Shown here piece by piece: positions 27,930 through 38,292 of a stretch of DNA of 64,000 nucleotides. Origin of the DNA: CAWCBG01 sp963793845 (lineage in GTDB: Bacteria > Acidobacteriota > Terriglobia > Terriglobales > Acidobacteriaceae); assembly GCA_963793845.1 (NCBI GenBank), contig CAWCBG010000014.1:930001-994000 (forward strand). Direction: 5' to 3'. The position numbers and the translations under genes were made by a program. A model generated the notes under the pieces. It had not been told where the DNA came from. It saw only the letters and a program-made list of their open reading frames with translations, and ran no database searches. Position 1 is the stretch's first letter. Each line of letters starts with the position of its first letter.

Positions 27930-28705
27930 AGCTGGTGATCAAAATCGGTGGCGCGGCGCTCGATGACAAGGAGCTGGTCACGAAATTCGCCAAGACGATT
28001 CCCAGTCTGTGGAACGAAGGTCATCAGCTGGTGATTGTTCACGGCGGCGGCGCGGCGCTGAGCCGCACCCTGAAGCAACTGGGCTGCGAGACTACGTTCG
28101 TCAACGGCCTGCGCGTCACCGATGCGCAGACCCGCGACGTGGCCGTGATGGTGTTGGCCGGGCACCTCAATAAGCAGCTTGTGGCTGCTATTGGCGCGGC
28201 AGGCCAGCCGGCGCTGGGCATGTGCGGCGGCGATCTGCACATGTTTCGTGCGGCGAAGAAGAAACAGCCGGAGCTGGGCTTCGTCGGCGAGATTTGCTCC
28301 GTCGATTCGCAGTGGATTGAGCGCCTGTGGAGCGCCGGAATCGTGCCCGTGGTGTCGAGTCTCGCGCTCGGCATCGATGGCGAGTACTACAACATCAATG
28401 CCGATCACATGGCCTCGGCATGTGCGGTGGCATGCGGCGCCAATGCGCTGATCTATCTCACCGACGTTGCAGGCGTGAAGGACGCTGAGGGTACGGTGAT
28501 TCGCTGGCTCGACGTCAACGCGATTGCCGCGATGGTGCAACAGGCGACCGTGAGCGGCGGCATGCTGCCCAAGCTGGAAGCCTGCACCAAGGCGCTGAAG
28601 AAAGGCGTGACCCGGGTTCGCATCCTTCCCGCCGACCACGCCGAAGAGTTGCCCGGTTTTTTTACTCATCCCATCGAGTGCGGTACGGAGGTCATCGCGT
28701 CATGA
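27926..28705 (+). CDS. argB: Acetylglutamate kinase
   Basis: Second step of the pathway: phosphorylates N-acetylglutamate. 259 aa from GTG 27926 (MKLVIKIGGAALDD), the short, E. coli-like length. Amino-acid-kinase motifs: KIGGAAL, IVHGGGAALS, NINADHMASACAVA and the C-terminal VSGGMLPKLEAC. Starts within the last codons of argC. Confidence 0.95.
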   Translation: MKLVIKIGGAALDDKELVTKFAKTIPSLWNEGHQLVIVHGGGAALSRTLKQLGCETTFVNGLRVTDAQTRDVAVMVLAGHLNKQLVAAIGAAGQPALGMCGGDLHMFRAAKKKQPELGFVGEICSVDSQWIERLWSAGIVPVVSSLALGIDGEYYNINADHMASACAVACGANALIYLTDVAGVKDAEGTVIRWLDVNAIAAMVQQATVSGGMLPKLEACTKALKKGVTRVRILPADHAEELPGFFTHPIECGTEVIAS

Positions 28706-28810
28706 TCCACGCCTTTGACCGCGCACTCGAGCGACGCTGTTAGAACGTCGCTGACCGGCTTTCCCCGGAAATCTTATTTTTCATTGCAGTCGAACCCAAG
28801 GAGGTGCGAC

Positions 28811-29813
28811 GTGATTGCTACTTCAATTCCGATCAGTCCGAGTACTTATACGCAGCGCAGCGTAACCGGACGCGACCTGATTTCGATCCAGGACTTCATG
28901 CCGGAGGAGTTGGCTTGCGCATTGGAACTGGCGACGGCCATGAAGGCGCGTCCGGCGGACTATCGCGGCACGCTGGTGGGCAAGCAGATTGTGCTGTTCT
29001 TCGAGAAGCCGTCGCTGCGCACCCGGCTCACCTTCGAGGCCGGCATCAATAGCCTGGGCGGAGTATCGTTCTTCGTTGACCAGACGCAGTCGCGGCTGGG
29101 CGCGCGTGAGAGCCTCAGCGATGTGGCGCACAACCTGGAGCGCTGGGTTGACGGCGTGGTGCTGCGTACCTTCGCGCACGAGACCGTGACCTCGATGGCG
29201 ATGCATGCGTCGATCCCGGTGATCAATGCACTGAGCGAGTTGGAGCATCCCTGCCAGGCGATGGCCGACATGCTCACGCTGCAGGAGCAATTCGGCCATT
29301 TGCGCAATGTGCACCTCGCCTATGTCGGCGATGGCAACAACGTGGCGCACTCGCTCATGCTGGCCGCCGCCAGCCTGGGGGCGACCATCTCCGTCGGCAC
29401 GCCGGAGGGCTACGAGCCGAACGAAGACATTGTCAGTGCGGCGCAAGAACTAGCTGCGGCTTCCGGCGGACACGTGGAGGTTGTGAACGATCCCATCGAA
29501 GCCGTTGCCGGCGCGGACGCGGTGTATACGGACGTCTGGGCCAGCATGGGGCAGGAAGACGAAGCGGCTGAACGCCGCAGGATCTTCATGCCGTTTCAGG
29601 TGGACCAGGAGCTGTTCTCATGCGCCGCCAAGCATGCGGTGTTCATGCACTGCCTGCCGGCGCATCGTGGGGATGAAGTCGCGGCGGAGGTGATCGATTC
29701 GCCGCGTTCTGTTGTGTTCGACCAGGCAGAAAATCGCCTGCATATTCAAAAAGCCATCATGGTATTGCTGCTGGAAGGCGGGGTTCACCGCTTCCCGCCA
29801 AGGAGTGCTGCTC

Positions 29814-29821
<8 letters not shown>
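28811..29821 (+). CDS. argF: Ornithine carbamoyltransferase
   Basis: Makes citrulline from ornithine and carbamoyl phosphate. 336 aa from GTG 28811, which has AAGGAGGTGCGAC just before it. Carbamoyl-phosphate loop EKPSLRTRLTFE, HPCQAMADML, and the ornithine-side FMHCLPAHRGDEV. HCLP points to the ornithine enzyme, not the N-acetylornithine form. Separated from argB by 105 bp; overlaps argG by 8 bp. Confidence 0.94.
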
Positions 29822-31015
<1,194 letters not shown>

Positions 31016-31019
<4 letters not shown>

Positions 31020-32410
31020 AGATGTGGGCCGGCCGCTTTGGCCAGGCGCAGAACGCCGATTTCGAGCAGTGGCAGCGGTCGTTTCCGTTCGATCGCATCC
31101 TGCTGCCTTACGAGATCGCTGCGAGCAAAGCGCACGCCAAGGCGCTGAAGTCGGCCGGCGTTCTGAACGAGCAGGAGCTGGCGGCGACGCTTTTCGCGCT
31201 TGACCAGATCGCCGGCCAGGGTGTGCCGGAAGACGATGATCCGTCCATCGAGGACGTTCATCACTACGTCGAGAAGCGCCTGGTGGAAGTGGCCGGTGAG
31301 GTTGGCTACAAGCTGCACACCGGGCGCAGCCGCAACGAACAGATCGCGACCGACTTGCGGCTCTACGTGCGGGAAGAGATCGGGGCGGTATCGCAGCTGT
31401 TGCTGGAGCTCATCGGCGAGTTCGTGAAGCAGGCCGAGACTGCCGGCGAGAATGCGATGCCGTCGTACACCCATTTGCAGCGTGCGGAGCCGGTGCTGAT
31501 CGCGCATTGGCTTCTCGCCTATGTCGAGATGTTTCTGCGCGACCTGGACCGGCTGGCCGATTGCTGTAGCAGGCTGAATGTGTGTCCGCTGGGTTCGGGC
31601 GCGGTGGCGGGGACCATTCTTCCGCTCGAGCGCGAGGCCATCGCGGCGGAGCTGGACTTCGCTGCGCCCACAGCCAACAGCCTCGATGCCACCAGCGATC
31701 GTGATTTTGCGATTGAGTTTGTGCAGGCGGTGTCGTTCGTGGCGTTGCACCTCAGCCGCTGGGCGGAAGAGCTGATCCTCTACTCGACGACCGAGTTTGG
31801 ATTCGTGAAATTGCCCGAGCAGTTTTCGACCGGCAGCAGCGCGATGCCGCAGAAGAAGAACCCGGACACGCTGGAGCTGATCCGGGGAAAATCGGGGCGG
31901 CTGCTGGCCGAGGCGACCTCGCTGTTCATCACGATGAAAGGGCTTCCGCTGGCCTACGACAAGGACATGCAGGAGACGCAGCAACCAGTATTCACGGCCG
32001 CGCAACAGGTATCGAGCATGTTGCGGGTAGCTGCCGGCTTCATGGCGACGGTTACGTTCGACTACGCTCGCATGCAGGAGGCGGCAACCGGCGGATTCAT
32101 GAATGCGCTGGCGGCGGCTGCTTACCTGGTAAAGCAGGGCGTGCCATTTCGCCGCGCCCATGAGTTGATCGGCGCGGCGGTTCGTCTTGGTATCGAGAAG
32201 GGTTGCGAACTCGATCAACTACCGAAGCAAGACTATGCCTTGTGCGGCATCGACGCCGGCGACGGGTTTTACCGTGCGCTGTCGCTGAATGCTGTTTTGG
32301 CTGTACATGATGTGCCGGGAGGAACCGCTCCATTGCGGGTTCGGGCGGCGTTATCAGCAATCAAAGAAAAAATATCGATTTACGCAGGAGCAGCCCATGC
32401 ATGCCCGTAA
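31016..32410 (+). CDS. argH: Argininosuccinate lyase
   Basis: Final step: splits argininosuccinate to arginine and fumarate. 464 aa from ATG 31016 (MKMWAGRFGQ). Fumarase-superfamily signature GSSAMPQKKNPD at about residues 271-282, plus TGRSRNEQIATDLRL and SYTHLQRAEPV. The long upstream extension of the frame lies within argG and is not real. The 3' end overlaps the next gene by 14 bp. Confidence 0.97.
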
Positions 32411-32930
32411 CGCAACTCTCCCGGACGCAATAACCATCGAGCAACTGATCACCATCCACGTGGGGGATGGAACCTTGCTGCCGCGCAGCTTTCGCGAAAT
32501 CTGCGAGAACATTCGCGACTTCATCGTGATCGAGCATGACGGCGAAATCGTTGGCTGCGGCGCACTGCATCTTTATGGAATGCATCTGGCGGAGATTCGC
32601 TCCATCACCGTAAGCGCCAGGGCGAAGGGCAAAGGCGCCGGGCGCGTGCTGGTCGACGCGCTGTTGAAAGAGGCGGAACGGCAGAGCGTGACCTGCGTCT
32701 GTCTTTTCACCCGTATACCGGACTTTTTCGGGCAGATGGGCTTCCTCGTGGTCGAAAAGGAAGCGCTGCCTGACAAGCTGCATAAAGACTGCCTGAAGTG
32801 TCCGCGCCTGCATGCGTGCGATGAAACCGCGATGTTTCTGGGCACGCTGCCGGAACAGTTACCGGAGATGGTGTCGGACAGGTTCGCGCCGGAGCTTGTA
32901 CACCTGGCGCACAGCCACTCTAACGATTAG
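32397..32930 (+). CDS. GNAT N-acetyltransferase, probable short N-acetylglutamate synthase (ArgA-like)
   Basis: 177 aa from ATG 32397, with GGAG 7 nt upstream inside argH. GNAT core: IRDFIVIEHDGEIVGCGALHL, AEIRSITVSARAKGKGAGRVLVDAL (acetyl-CoA loop RAKGKGAG) and IPDFFGQMGFLVVEK. A C-terminal Cys cluster (KDCLKCPRLHAC) is shared with stand-alone NAGS-type acetyltransferases encoded in arg operons. Position at the end of argC-B-F-G-H supports the first step of arginine synthesis; that is inference from context. No argD, argE or argJ is present. Confidence 0.82.
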   Translation: MHARNATLPDAITIEQLITIHVGDGTLLPRSFREICENIRDFIVIEHDGEIVGCGALHLYGMHLAEIRSITVSARAKGKGAGRVLVDALLKEAERQSVTCVCLFTRIPDFFGQMGFLVVEKEALPDKLHKDCLKCPRLHACDETAMFLGTLPEQLPEMVSDRFAPELVHLAHSHSND

Positions 32931-34269
32931 AGCGGGAAGCAACGGCTGTGCCCGCTGGTGAGCTGCGCCACACCAGCAGGCCGGCGGCGATCCACAGTGC
33001 AAGAGCGATCCACTCGTAGATCGAGAAGTGTCCTGGAACGCCGGGAACAACTTTCATCAGGACTAACAGGGAAGTCACCAACACTCCAATGAGCGCGGCC
33101 GTGCGTCCCAGTGAACTCGGCTGCATTCGCAGGTACGACGCGCAAGCTGCCATCCATCCCACGGCGGCGGCAACCGATCCGACTTCCGCGATCGGCACCA
33201 AAATCGACTCGCCACCGAACATCGCGACCGCGGTGATTGCCCCAATGCAGAGGACCGCCACCGACGGCGTCTGATTCACCGGATGAATGCGCCCCAGTCG
33301 TGGATCGGCCAGGCCGCGGCGTCCCAGGGCGAATAGCAACCGGCTGGACGCCACCAGGTTGCCGTTGAAGACTTTGAGCAGCGACAGCAGCGCCGCCGTC
33401 ATGATGATGCTTACGATCCAGCGTGAGCCCAGTGCCCGCTCGAAAGCCACCGCCGTTGCGAAGCGCTCATGGACGAGCGTTTGCCACGGAGCAACGTAGG
33501 CAACGGCAGCAATCACCGTGGCGTAAAACGCAATGCCGACCAGGATGGCCAGAGTGATCGCCAGCAAAAACCGGCGAGGCTGAAAGTCGGCGCTGGCTTC
33601 TTCCGACGACTTCGCCACCGATTCAAAGCCGGTCATGAAGTAAGGAACGATCTGCAGGACCAGCAGCACCGAAACGAAGCCGGAGCCATGGAACAACGGA
33701 TGAAAATTCTGTGGCGAACCATGCTGTACGCCCGCAGCCACAAAGATGATCACCAGCGTAAGGACGCTGAAGGTTGTCCAGTTCTGGAAGGTGGCGCTAA
33801 GGCGAATGCCACGGTAATTCAGATAGGTAAGAAAGGCAGTCAGCACAAGCCCCAGCACCAGGTGTGGCAGATAGACGGGCTTGCCCGCGACGCGATAGAT
33901 CGCCACCGAATTCAGGGCAGGGAAGATGTAGGCCGCGATGCGTCCAATCGCAACCGCTTCCCACGGGCAGACGACGGCGTAGGCCAGCAGCATCATCCAG
34001 CCAGTGGCAAAGCTCACAGAGCGAGGAAAGACGCGCGCGGTGTAGGCGATTTCACCGGCCGCATCGGGGATGGCGGACACGAGTTGGCCGTAGACGTAGC
34101 CGATGGGCAGCAGGGCAGTGCCGCCGATGACGAAGCCGAGAATAGCGCCCAGAGGGCCACCGCGGGTGAGCCAGTCGTCCATCACCACCAGCCAGCCAAC
34201 GCCGATCATGGTGCCGAAGGCGAGCGAGAAGTAGTCAGCCAGCCGCAGCTTGTGAGCCAGGGAAATCAT
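32920..34269 (-). CDS. APC-superfamily amino acid permease
   Basis: 449 aa, about 12 hydrophobic helices. The first helix has the APC pattern (ADYFSLAFGTMIGVGWLVVMDDWL), with the conserved Gly-rich turn that binds the substrate backbone; helix 6 region reads MTGFESVAKSSEEA. Likely proton-coupled amino acid uptake. Convergent with the arginine cluster, overlapping its last gene by 11 bp, so transport of an amino acid related to arginine is possible but not shown. Confidence 0.88.
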   Translation of the reverse strand: MISLAHKLRLADYFSLAFGTMIGVGWLVVMDDWLTRGGPLGAILGFVIGGTALLPIGYVYGQLVSAIPDAAGEIAYTARVFPRSVSFATGWMMLLAYAVVCPWEAVAIGRIAAYIFPALNSVAIYRVAGKPVYLPHLVLGLVLTAFLTYLNYRGIRLSATFQNWTTFSVLTLVIIFVAAGVQHGSPQNFHPLFHGSGFVSVLLVLQIVPYFMTGFESVAKSSEEASADFQPRRFLLAITLAILVGIAFYATVIAAVAYVAPWQTLVHERFATAVAFERALGSRWIVSIIMTAALLSLLKVFNGNLVASSRLLFALGRRGLADPRLGRIHPVNQTPSVAVLCIGAITAVAMFGGESILVPIAEVGSVAAAVGWMAACASYLRMQPSSLGRTAALIGVLVTSLLVLMKVVPGVPGHFSIYEWIALALWIAAGLLVWRSSPAGTAVASRSNR

Positions 34270-34370
34270 GATTTGCGGATACCGCGAAAGGGTACACTAT
34301 CGCGGGTTGGCGAGGTTACGCGGGCGGCCCGCAGCGCTAGAGCGGATTCGGGGTTGCTATGTTCGCGCGC

Positions 34371-34505
34371 GGTAGAGCGTGCCTTCAGGCACGCGTTTTT
34401 CGCTTTGCTTTTTTTCTCGGTGGCTTCAGCCCGTGAAAACGGGCTGCCGCCGGCGAATCTATTGGGGGCGCGCCAGGACGTGGCGCTAAAGGGCGCCCCT
34501 CTACC
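34371..34505 (+). repeat. Repeat family R5, copy 1
   Basis: About 135 bp beginning GGTAGAGCGTGCCTTCAGG and ending near GACGTGGCGCTAAAGGGC, with two hairpins (CGTGCCTTCAGGCACG; CAGCCCGTGAAAACGGGCTG). Second copy at 40811-40945; internally deleted third at 4817-4850. Confidence 0.8.
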
Positions 34506-34540
34506 CGACCATTTGGAAATACGGCAATCCGGAATCTGCG

Positions 34541-35149
34541 CTAGCCTTTCAGGTACGGCAGGAGCTCCTTGAATTGCGATGTCCCGGAGCAGCCCAACAG
34601 TTCGTACATCATCATCTCGGTGGACGAGATAACCGCTCCCGCGGCGCGCATGCGTTCGATGCCGATCTTCCAGTTTGACTCAGAGCGAGAGCCCACGGCG
34701 TCCGCCGCGACGTGCACCAGGTATCCATCGTTGAGCGCGCCAAGCGCCGTCTGCATGACGCAGATGTGGGCTTCCATGCCGCAGATCAGGACGGTATTGC
34801 GCTGCCCCGGCAGTGACTTGACCGCCGCGCGGAAGTGGTCGCTGCCAAAACAGCTGAACTCCAGCTTATCGATTGGGCGCACGTCGTCGAGAAGTGTGGC
34901 CACGTCGGGCACAGTATCGCCGAGGCCCTTCTTATATTGCGTGCTCAGCAAAATCGGCATCGATAGGATCTTTGCCAGTCGTATTAACAGCTGCGCATTC
35001 TTGACCAGCGAATCCTTGTTGAAGATCGGCGGCAGCAGTCGTTCCTGAATGTCGACCACCACGAGAGCGCAGTGATCGGCGACCAGCAATTGGCGTGCGG
35101 CTTCGGAAGAATCAATCGATCGGTCGGCGATGGTGTCCGATAGAGTCAT
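34541..35149 (-). CDS. Isochorismatase-family cysteine hydrolase
   Basis: 202 aa from ATG 35149 (MTLSDTIADRS; AGGA upstream). Nucleophile/acid motifs of the family: Asp in ALVVVDIQERLLP, Lys in DKLEFSCFG, and Cys in LICGMEAHICVMQTALGAL. Related enzymes act on isochorismate, nicotinamide or small amides; this subgroup (YcaC-like) has no settled substrate. Frame to 35293 upstream is non-conserved. Stands alone, 49 bp after an R5 repeat. Confidence 0.87.
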   Translation of the reverse strand: MTLSDTIADRSIDSSEAARQLLVADHCALVVVDIQERLLPPIFNKDSLVKNAQLLIRLAKILSMPILLSTQYKKGLGDTVPDVATLLDDVRPIDKLEFSCFGSDHFRAAVKSLPGQRNTVLICGMEAHICVMQTALGALNDGYLVHVAADAVGSRSESNWKIGIERMRAAGAVISSTEMMMYELLGCSGTSQFKELLPYLKG

Positions 35150-35249
35150 GGCTAGCGTTCCTGGAGTCTCGTCTTGCGAGGTTGCAAAGACGAAAGCATT
35201 CGTGCGGTTAGCACCTGTCATGATTCTAAGGCAAGGCGCAGCAGCAATG

Positions 35250-35278
35250 TTGACGCTCTGCTGCACAGCCAATAGAAT
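35250..35278 (+). promoter_or_regulatory. Promoter of the tRNA-Gln gene
   Basis: TTGACG (35250-35255), 17-nt spacer, TAGAAT (35273-35278). Transcription would start at about 35285, 40 nt before the tRNA. Confidence 0.75.
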
Positions 35279-35324
35279 CAAGAGGAAGCGCATTCCATGC
35301 GCCGTTTCTGGCGCGCGTGTTTGC

Positions 35325-35398
35325 TGCCCCCTCGTTCAATGGTAGGACAGCTGACTCTGGATCAGCATATCGGGGTTCGAATCCCTGGGGGGCAGCCA
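35325..35398 (+). tRNA. tRNA-Gln (anticodon CTG)
   Basis: 74 nt including an encoded CCA. Acceptor TGCCCCC pairs with GGGGGCA; D arm GTTC/GGAC; anticodon stem GCTGA/TCAGC with loop CTCTGGA, giving CTG; T arm CGGGG-TTCGAAT-CCCTG. Reads CAG codons. Confidence 0.95.
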
Positions 35399-35420
35399 AT
35401 TCTCATCAGCCACTTGCATC

Positions 35421-35769
35421 GATTCAGGGCACGACTTTTTTAGTCGTGCCGAACGAAAGCGCAGAAAGGCTCCCGGTCTTCAGCCCCCGCACCGACAGAT
35501 TCCTCTTGGGCTGAAGAGACTGTGTCGCGAGTGGTGTCGCCGCTACGCGGCTCTGACATTTTTTCCACTTTACCCCCTAGGGCTGTTAACGCCCGGGGCT
35601 CAAACACCAATTCCGCCGCTGCGCGCTGTTTTGTGCAGAGATCAACGGTCTTGCTCCACCGCGGTTTCTCATTTGCGGTCGTGATACAGTCTCTGAAGCC
35701 CACGTCATAGTTGGCTCGTTGCGGCACCTCTGAAGGCGTGCCCTGATACAAAACGATTTATGAGATGGT
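35421..35769 (-). repeat. Repeat family R3, copy 2, carrying a nested R4
   Basis: Inverse orientation relative to 18377-18535. Right end reads, on the minus strand, CCATCTCATAAATCGTTTTG then TATCAGGGCA; left end GATTCAGGGCACGACT. The longer length comes from other repeat DNA inside, including R4 at 35535-35640. Confidence 0.7.
35535..35640 (+). repeat. Repeat family R4, copy 1
   Basis: TGTCGCCGCTACGCGGCTC, a short spacer, then a GGGCT..AACGCCCGGGGCTCAAAC hairpin and CCGCCGCTGCGCG. Same layout at 52396-52503, 60307-60412 and, inverted, 62709-62812. Confidence 0.75.
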
Positions 35770-35972
35770 CTCTACCCTTCCCGAGACCCGAAGAAATACG
35801 GCATCGAGGCCAGGTCTCGTCCGAGCCCCGGCCTGCGGCAGCCGTCCAACCGTAGTTCTACGGCATTTCTGAGCAGTAGTTTTGCGAATACCCCCAGGTG
35901 CGGCCAGCAGACTATGTTCCGGGAAACGGATAGAGACGCGTGAAAATCCAGCGGCAGCTCTCAGGTGTGGGG

Positions 35973-36188
35973 ATGAATTTCGATCGGCTGAAATATCTTA
36001 AGGCTAGGCTTGAGACCCTATTGGAATTACGATGGCAATGCGAAGTCATCGAGCGCTGGATCGTGTGTTCCGAAACTTCAGGCGAATCTCACGTACAGCT
36101 GCTGGAAATGCTCGCACAAGTGAGGTCTGAGCTGCAGGCGCTGGGGGCGGCATCTCGCGACGATTGCGCAGGTCCGAAAACAGGCTGA
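35973..36188 (+). CDS. Hypothetical small helical protein (71 aa)
   Basis: From ATG 35973 (MNFDRLKYLKARLETLLELRW) the sequence is almost wholly alpha-helical with heptad-like Leu spacing and a second helix (VQLLEMLAQVRSELQALG), suggesting a short helical hairpin or coiled coil. GTG 35940 is an alternative start. Not recognised; it may be real because codon use looks normal and it precedes the AsmA gene by 53 bp in the same direction. Confidence 0.4.
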   Translation: MNFDRLKYLKARLETLLELRWQCEVIERWIVCSETSGESHVQLLEMLAQVRSELQALGAASRDDCAGPKTG

Positions 36189-36241
36189 TGAGAGCCAGAT
36201 CCTCCTTGACCAATTCGATTCGAAAGAGCAGGTATAAAGAC

Positions 36242-37888
36242 ATGAACAAGCGATGGTTGCGGATTTTGCTCATAGTAGTTGCCGTTCTCGTTGTGATCCT
36301 GATTGCAATTCCTCTTCTGGTCAATGTGAACAGCTTCCGGCCGAAGATTGAATCGGAAGCCAGTGCCGCATTGGGCCGGCAAGTCAGCGTGGGAAATTTA
36401 AGTTTCTCGATCCTCTCGGGTAGCGTGGAGGCCGACAACATCGCAATCGCCGACGATCCTGCCTTCAGCACATCCCCATTTGTCACGGCGAAGGCCCTGA
36501 AAATTGGCGTCGAGCTGATACCGCTGATTTTCTCCAAACAATTGAACGTGACGGAAATCGTGCTGGAAGAACCGCAGATTACGCTGCTTAAATCGGCCAA
36601 TGGGACAACCTGGAACTACTCCAACATGGGCGGAGCGTCCGCCAAGAAGCCAGCCGAGCCCAAGGCGGGCGAGTCGGCTAGCGCGAATGTCTCGGTTGCC
36701 AAGCTGAACATCAACAACGGCAAACTGATCGTCGGCAAGGTGAATTCTTCGGCGAAACCAACCGTCTACGACAAGGTCGACGTGTCCGCGACGGACTTTT
36801 CCGCGACCTCGCAGTTTCCCTTCAAGCTGACAGCCGATCTGCCCGGCGGAGGCAACGCAGACATCTCCGGAAAAGCCGGCCCGATCAATCCGACCGACGC
36901 CTCCAAGACTCCGTTCGAGGCCGCCGTCAAAGTCAATAACTTGGACATCGCGGCTTCCGGCTTCGTTGATCCCGCGTCCGGCATCGCAGGATTAGCAAAT
37001 TTTGACGGAACGCTGACTTCGACAGGAAGCCAGGCCAAGGCAGCCGGAACCTTTACCGGCGCCAAAATGAAGTTCTCGCCCAAGGGTTCACCTGCTCCAA
37101 AGGATGTGGTCATCAAGCACAGCGTCGAGATCGACCTCGACAAACAGTCGGGCACCTTGTCGCAAGGCGACGTGTCGATTGGCAAGGCGCAGGCTCACCT
37201 GACCGGAACATTCCAGACGCAGGGTGACACGCAGGTTTTGAACCTTAAGCTGAACGCACCCAGCATGCCCATCGAGGAACTGGAAGCGATGCTGCCGTCG
37301 CTTGGCATTGTGTTGCCTTCCGGCTCGCAATTGAAGGGCGGCACTCTGTCGGCAAACCTGGACATCACGGGGCCTGTCGACAAGCTGGTAATTGCTGGTC
37401 CGGTGAAGCTCTCGGATACGAGTCTGGCTGGCTTTAACCTGGGTTCGCAATTGGGCGCGTTGTCGGCATTTACTGGGAAGGCTGCCTCCAATCCCGATAC
37501 CTCGATCCGCAACCTCAGTCTCAACGCCCGCGTTTCGCCGGCGGGCACGCAGGCTGACAACATCAATCTGGATGTTCCCGCGATCGGCGTCATTACGGGA
37601 GCGGGCACGGTCAGCCCATCCGGCGCGCTCGCCTTCAAGATGGTGGCGAATCTTAGTGGCGGCATGGCGGGAGGGATAACCAAAGTGGCCTCCGGGAAAG
37701 GTGGCGGCAACGGCATTCCGTTTGCCATCGAAGGCACAACCTCGAATCCCAAGTTCGTTCCGGAACTGGGAGGCATGGCCGCTGGCCTCGCCACCAGTGC
37801 CGTGAAGGGCGCCGTGTCAGGGCAAATCCCCGGCGCGGCGGGAGCCTCGACCAAGGCGCTTGGCGGGCTGATGGGCAAGAAGCACTAA
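36242..37888 (+). CDS. AsmA-family protein
   Basis: 548 aa from ATG 36242: one N-terminal membrane helix (WLRILLIVVAVLVVILIAIPLLV), then the AsmA opening domain (NVNSFRPKIESEASAALGRQVSVGNLSFSILSGSVEADNIAI) and a long beta-rich periplasmic part with repeats of sheet-forming segments. AsmA/TamB-like proteins form grooved bridges that move phospholipids between membranes. The C-terminus is Gly/Ala-rich (GGMAGGITKVASGKGGGNG). TATAAA lies 4 nt before the ATG, so the start or the promoter assignment is open. Confidence 0.85.
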   Translation: MNKRWLRILLIVVAVLVVILIAIPLLVNVNSFRPKIESEASAALGRQVSVGNLSFSILSGSVEADNIAIADDPAFSTSPFVTAKALKIGVELIPLIFSKQLNVTEIVLEEPQITLLKSANGTTWNYSNMGGASAKKPAEPKAGESASANVSVAKLNINNGKLIVGKVNSSAKPTVYDKVDVSATDFSATSQFPFKLTADLPGGGNADISGKAGPINPTDASKTPFEAAVKVNNLDIAASGFVDPASGIAGLANFDGTLTSTGSQAKAAGTFTGAKMKFSPKGSPAPKDVVIKHSVEIDLDKQSGTLSQGDVSIGKAQAHLTGTFQTQGDTQVLNLKLNAPSMPIEELEAMLPSLGIVLPSGSQLKGGTLSANLDITGPVDKLVIAGPVKLSDTSLAGFNLGSQLGALSAFTGKAASNPDTSIRNLSLNARVSPAGTQADNINLDVPAIGVITGAGTVSPSGALAFKMVANLSGGMAGGITKVASGKGGGNGIPFAIEGTTSNPKFVPELGGMAAGLATSAVKGAVSGQIPGAAGASTKALGGLMGKKH

Positions 37889-38292
37889 GACTTCGAAAAG
37901 CCTGGTCTCTCTGCAGAAGAGGCCCGGCTGCGAAATCACTTAAGGTCCTTCCGTATGCACCAGGATGTGCGCAAGGTGAGTATGCAGGCTGCGATCGAGG
38001 AAGGCGTGCTAAAGGAGAGCATAGCCGCGCTCCATCCCGATGTTTCGCTCATTCGCAGTGGCTCGTTCTACCGCGCACAGCTGGTGACGAAGCCGATGCG
38101 TCCGCAACAGTAGAACCTAATCTGCCGCCGGCTTCAATCTCGATGAAGCGATACAGTAGCTGTCGGATGTGACTTAGGGTTGCGAGCTCGATACCCGGTC
38201 AGGCGCTACTCAACGACGTGCACAAACCCGCGCTATACGTGTAGGATTTTGCTGCACACATTCCTCTACGATTCGACAAACGAGGCCTGGTT
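37889..38292. other. Intergenic region after the AsmA gene
   Basis: Holds the 52-codon frame at 37955-38113; the rest shows no gene, strong hairpin or repeat family member. Confidence 0.4.
37955..38113 (+). CDS. Hypothetical 52-aa ORF
   Basis: ATG 37955 with AAGG about 10 nt upstream; product begins MHQDVRKVSMQAAIEEGVLK and ends with AALHPDVSLIRSGSFYRAQLV. Mixed helix-strand look and no rare codons. The frame is also open back to the AsmA stop codon, so it could be a gene remnant. Not recognised. Confidence 0.3.
   Translation: MHQDVRKVSMQAAIEEGVLKESIAALHPDVSLIRSGSFYRAQLVTKPMRPQQ

Larger units (their letters stand above)
35399..35972. other. Intergenic repeat nest after tRNA-Gln
   Basis: Almost entirely repetitive: an R3 element (35421-35769) with an R4 element inside it. 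Nothing coding was recognised. Integrases often use tRNA 3' ends, but no integrase or duplicated tRNA end was found. Confidence 0.5.

Noticed and set aside
35325..35398. tRNA-Gln as an integration site for a genomic island
   Set aside because: No integrase gene and no duplicate of the tRNA 3' end was found downstream.
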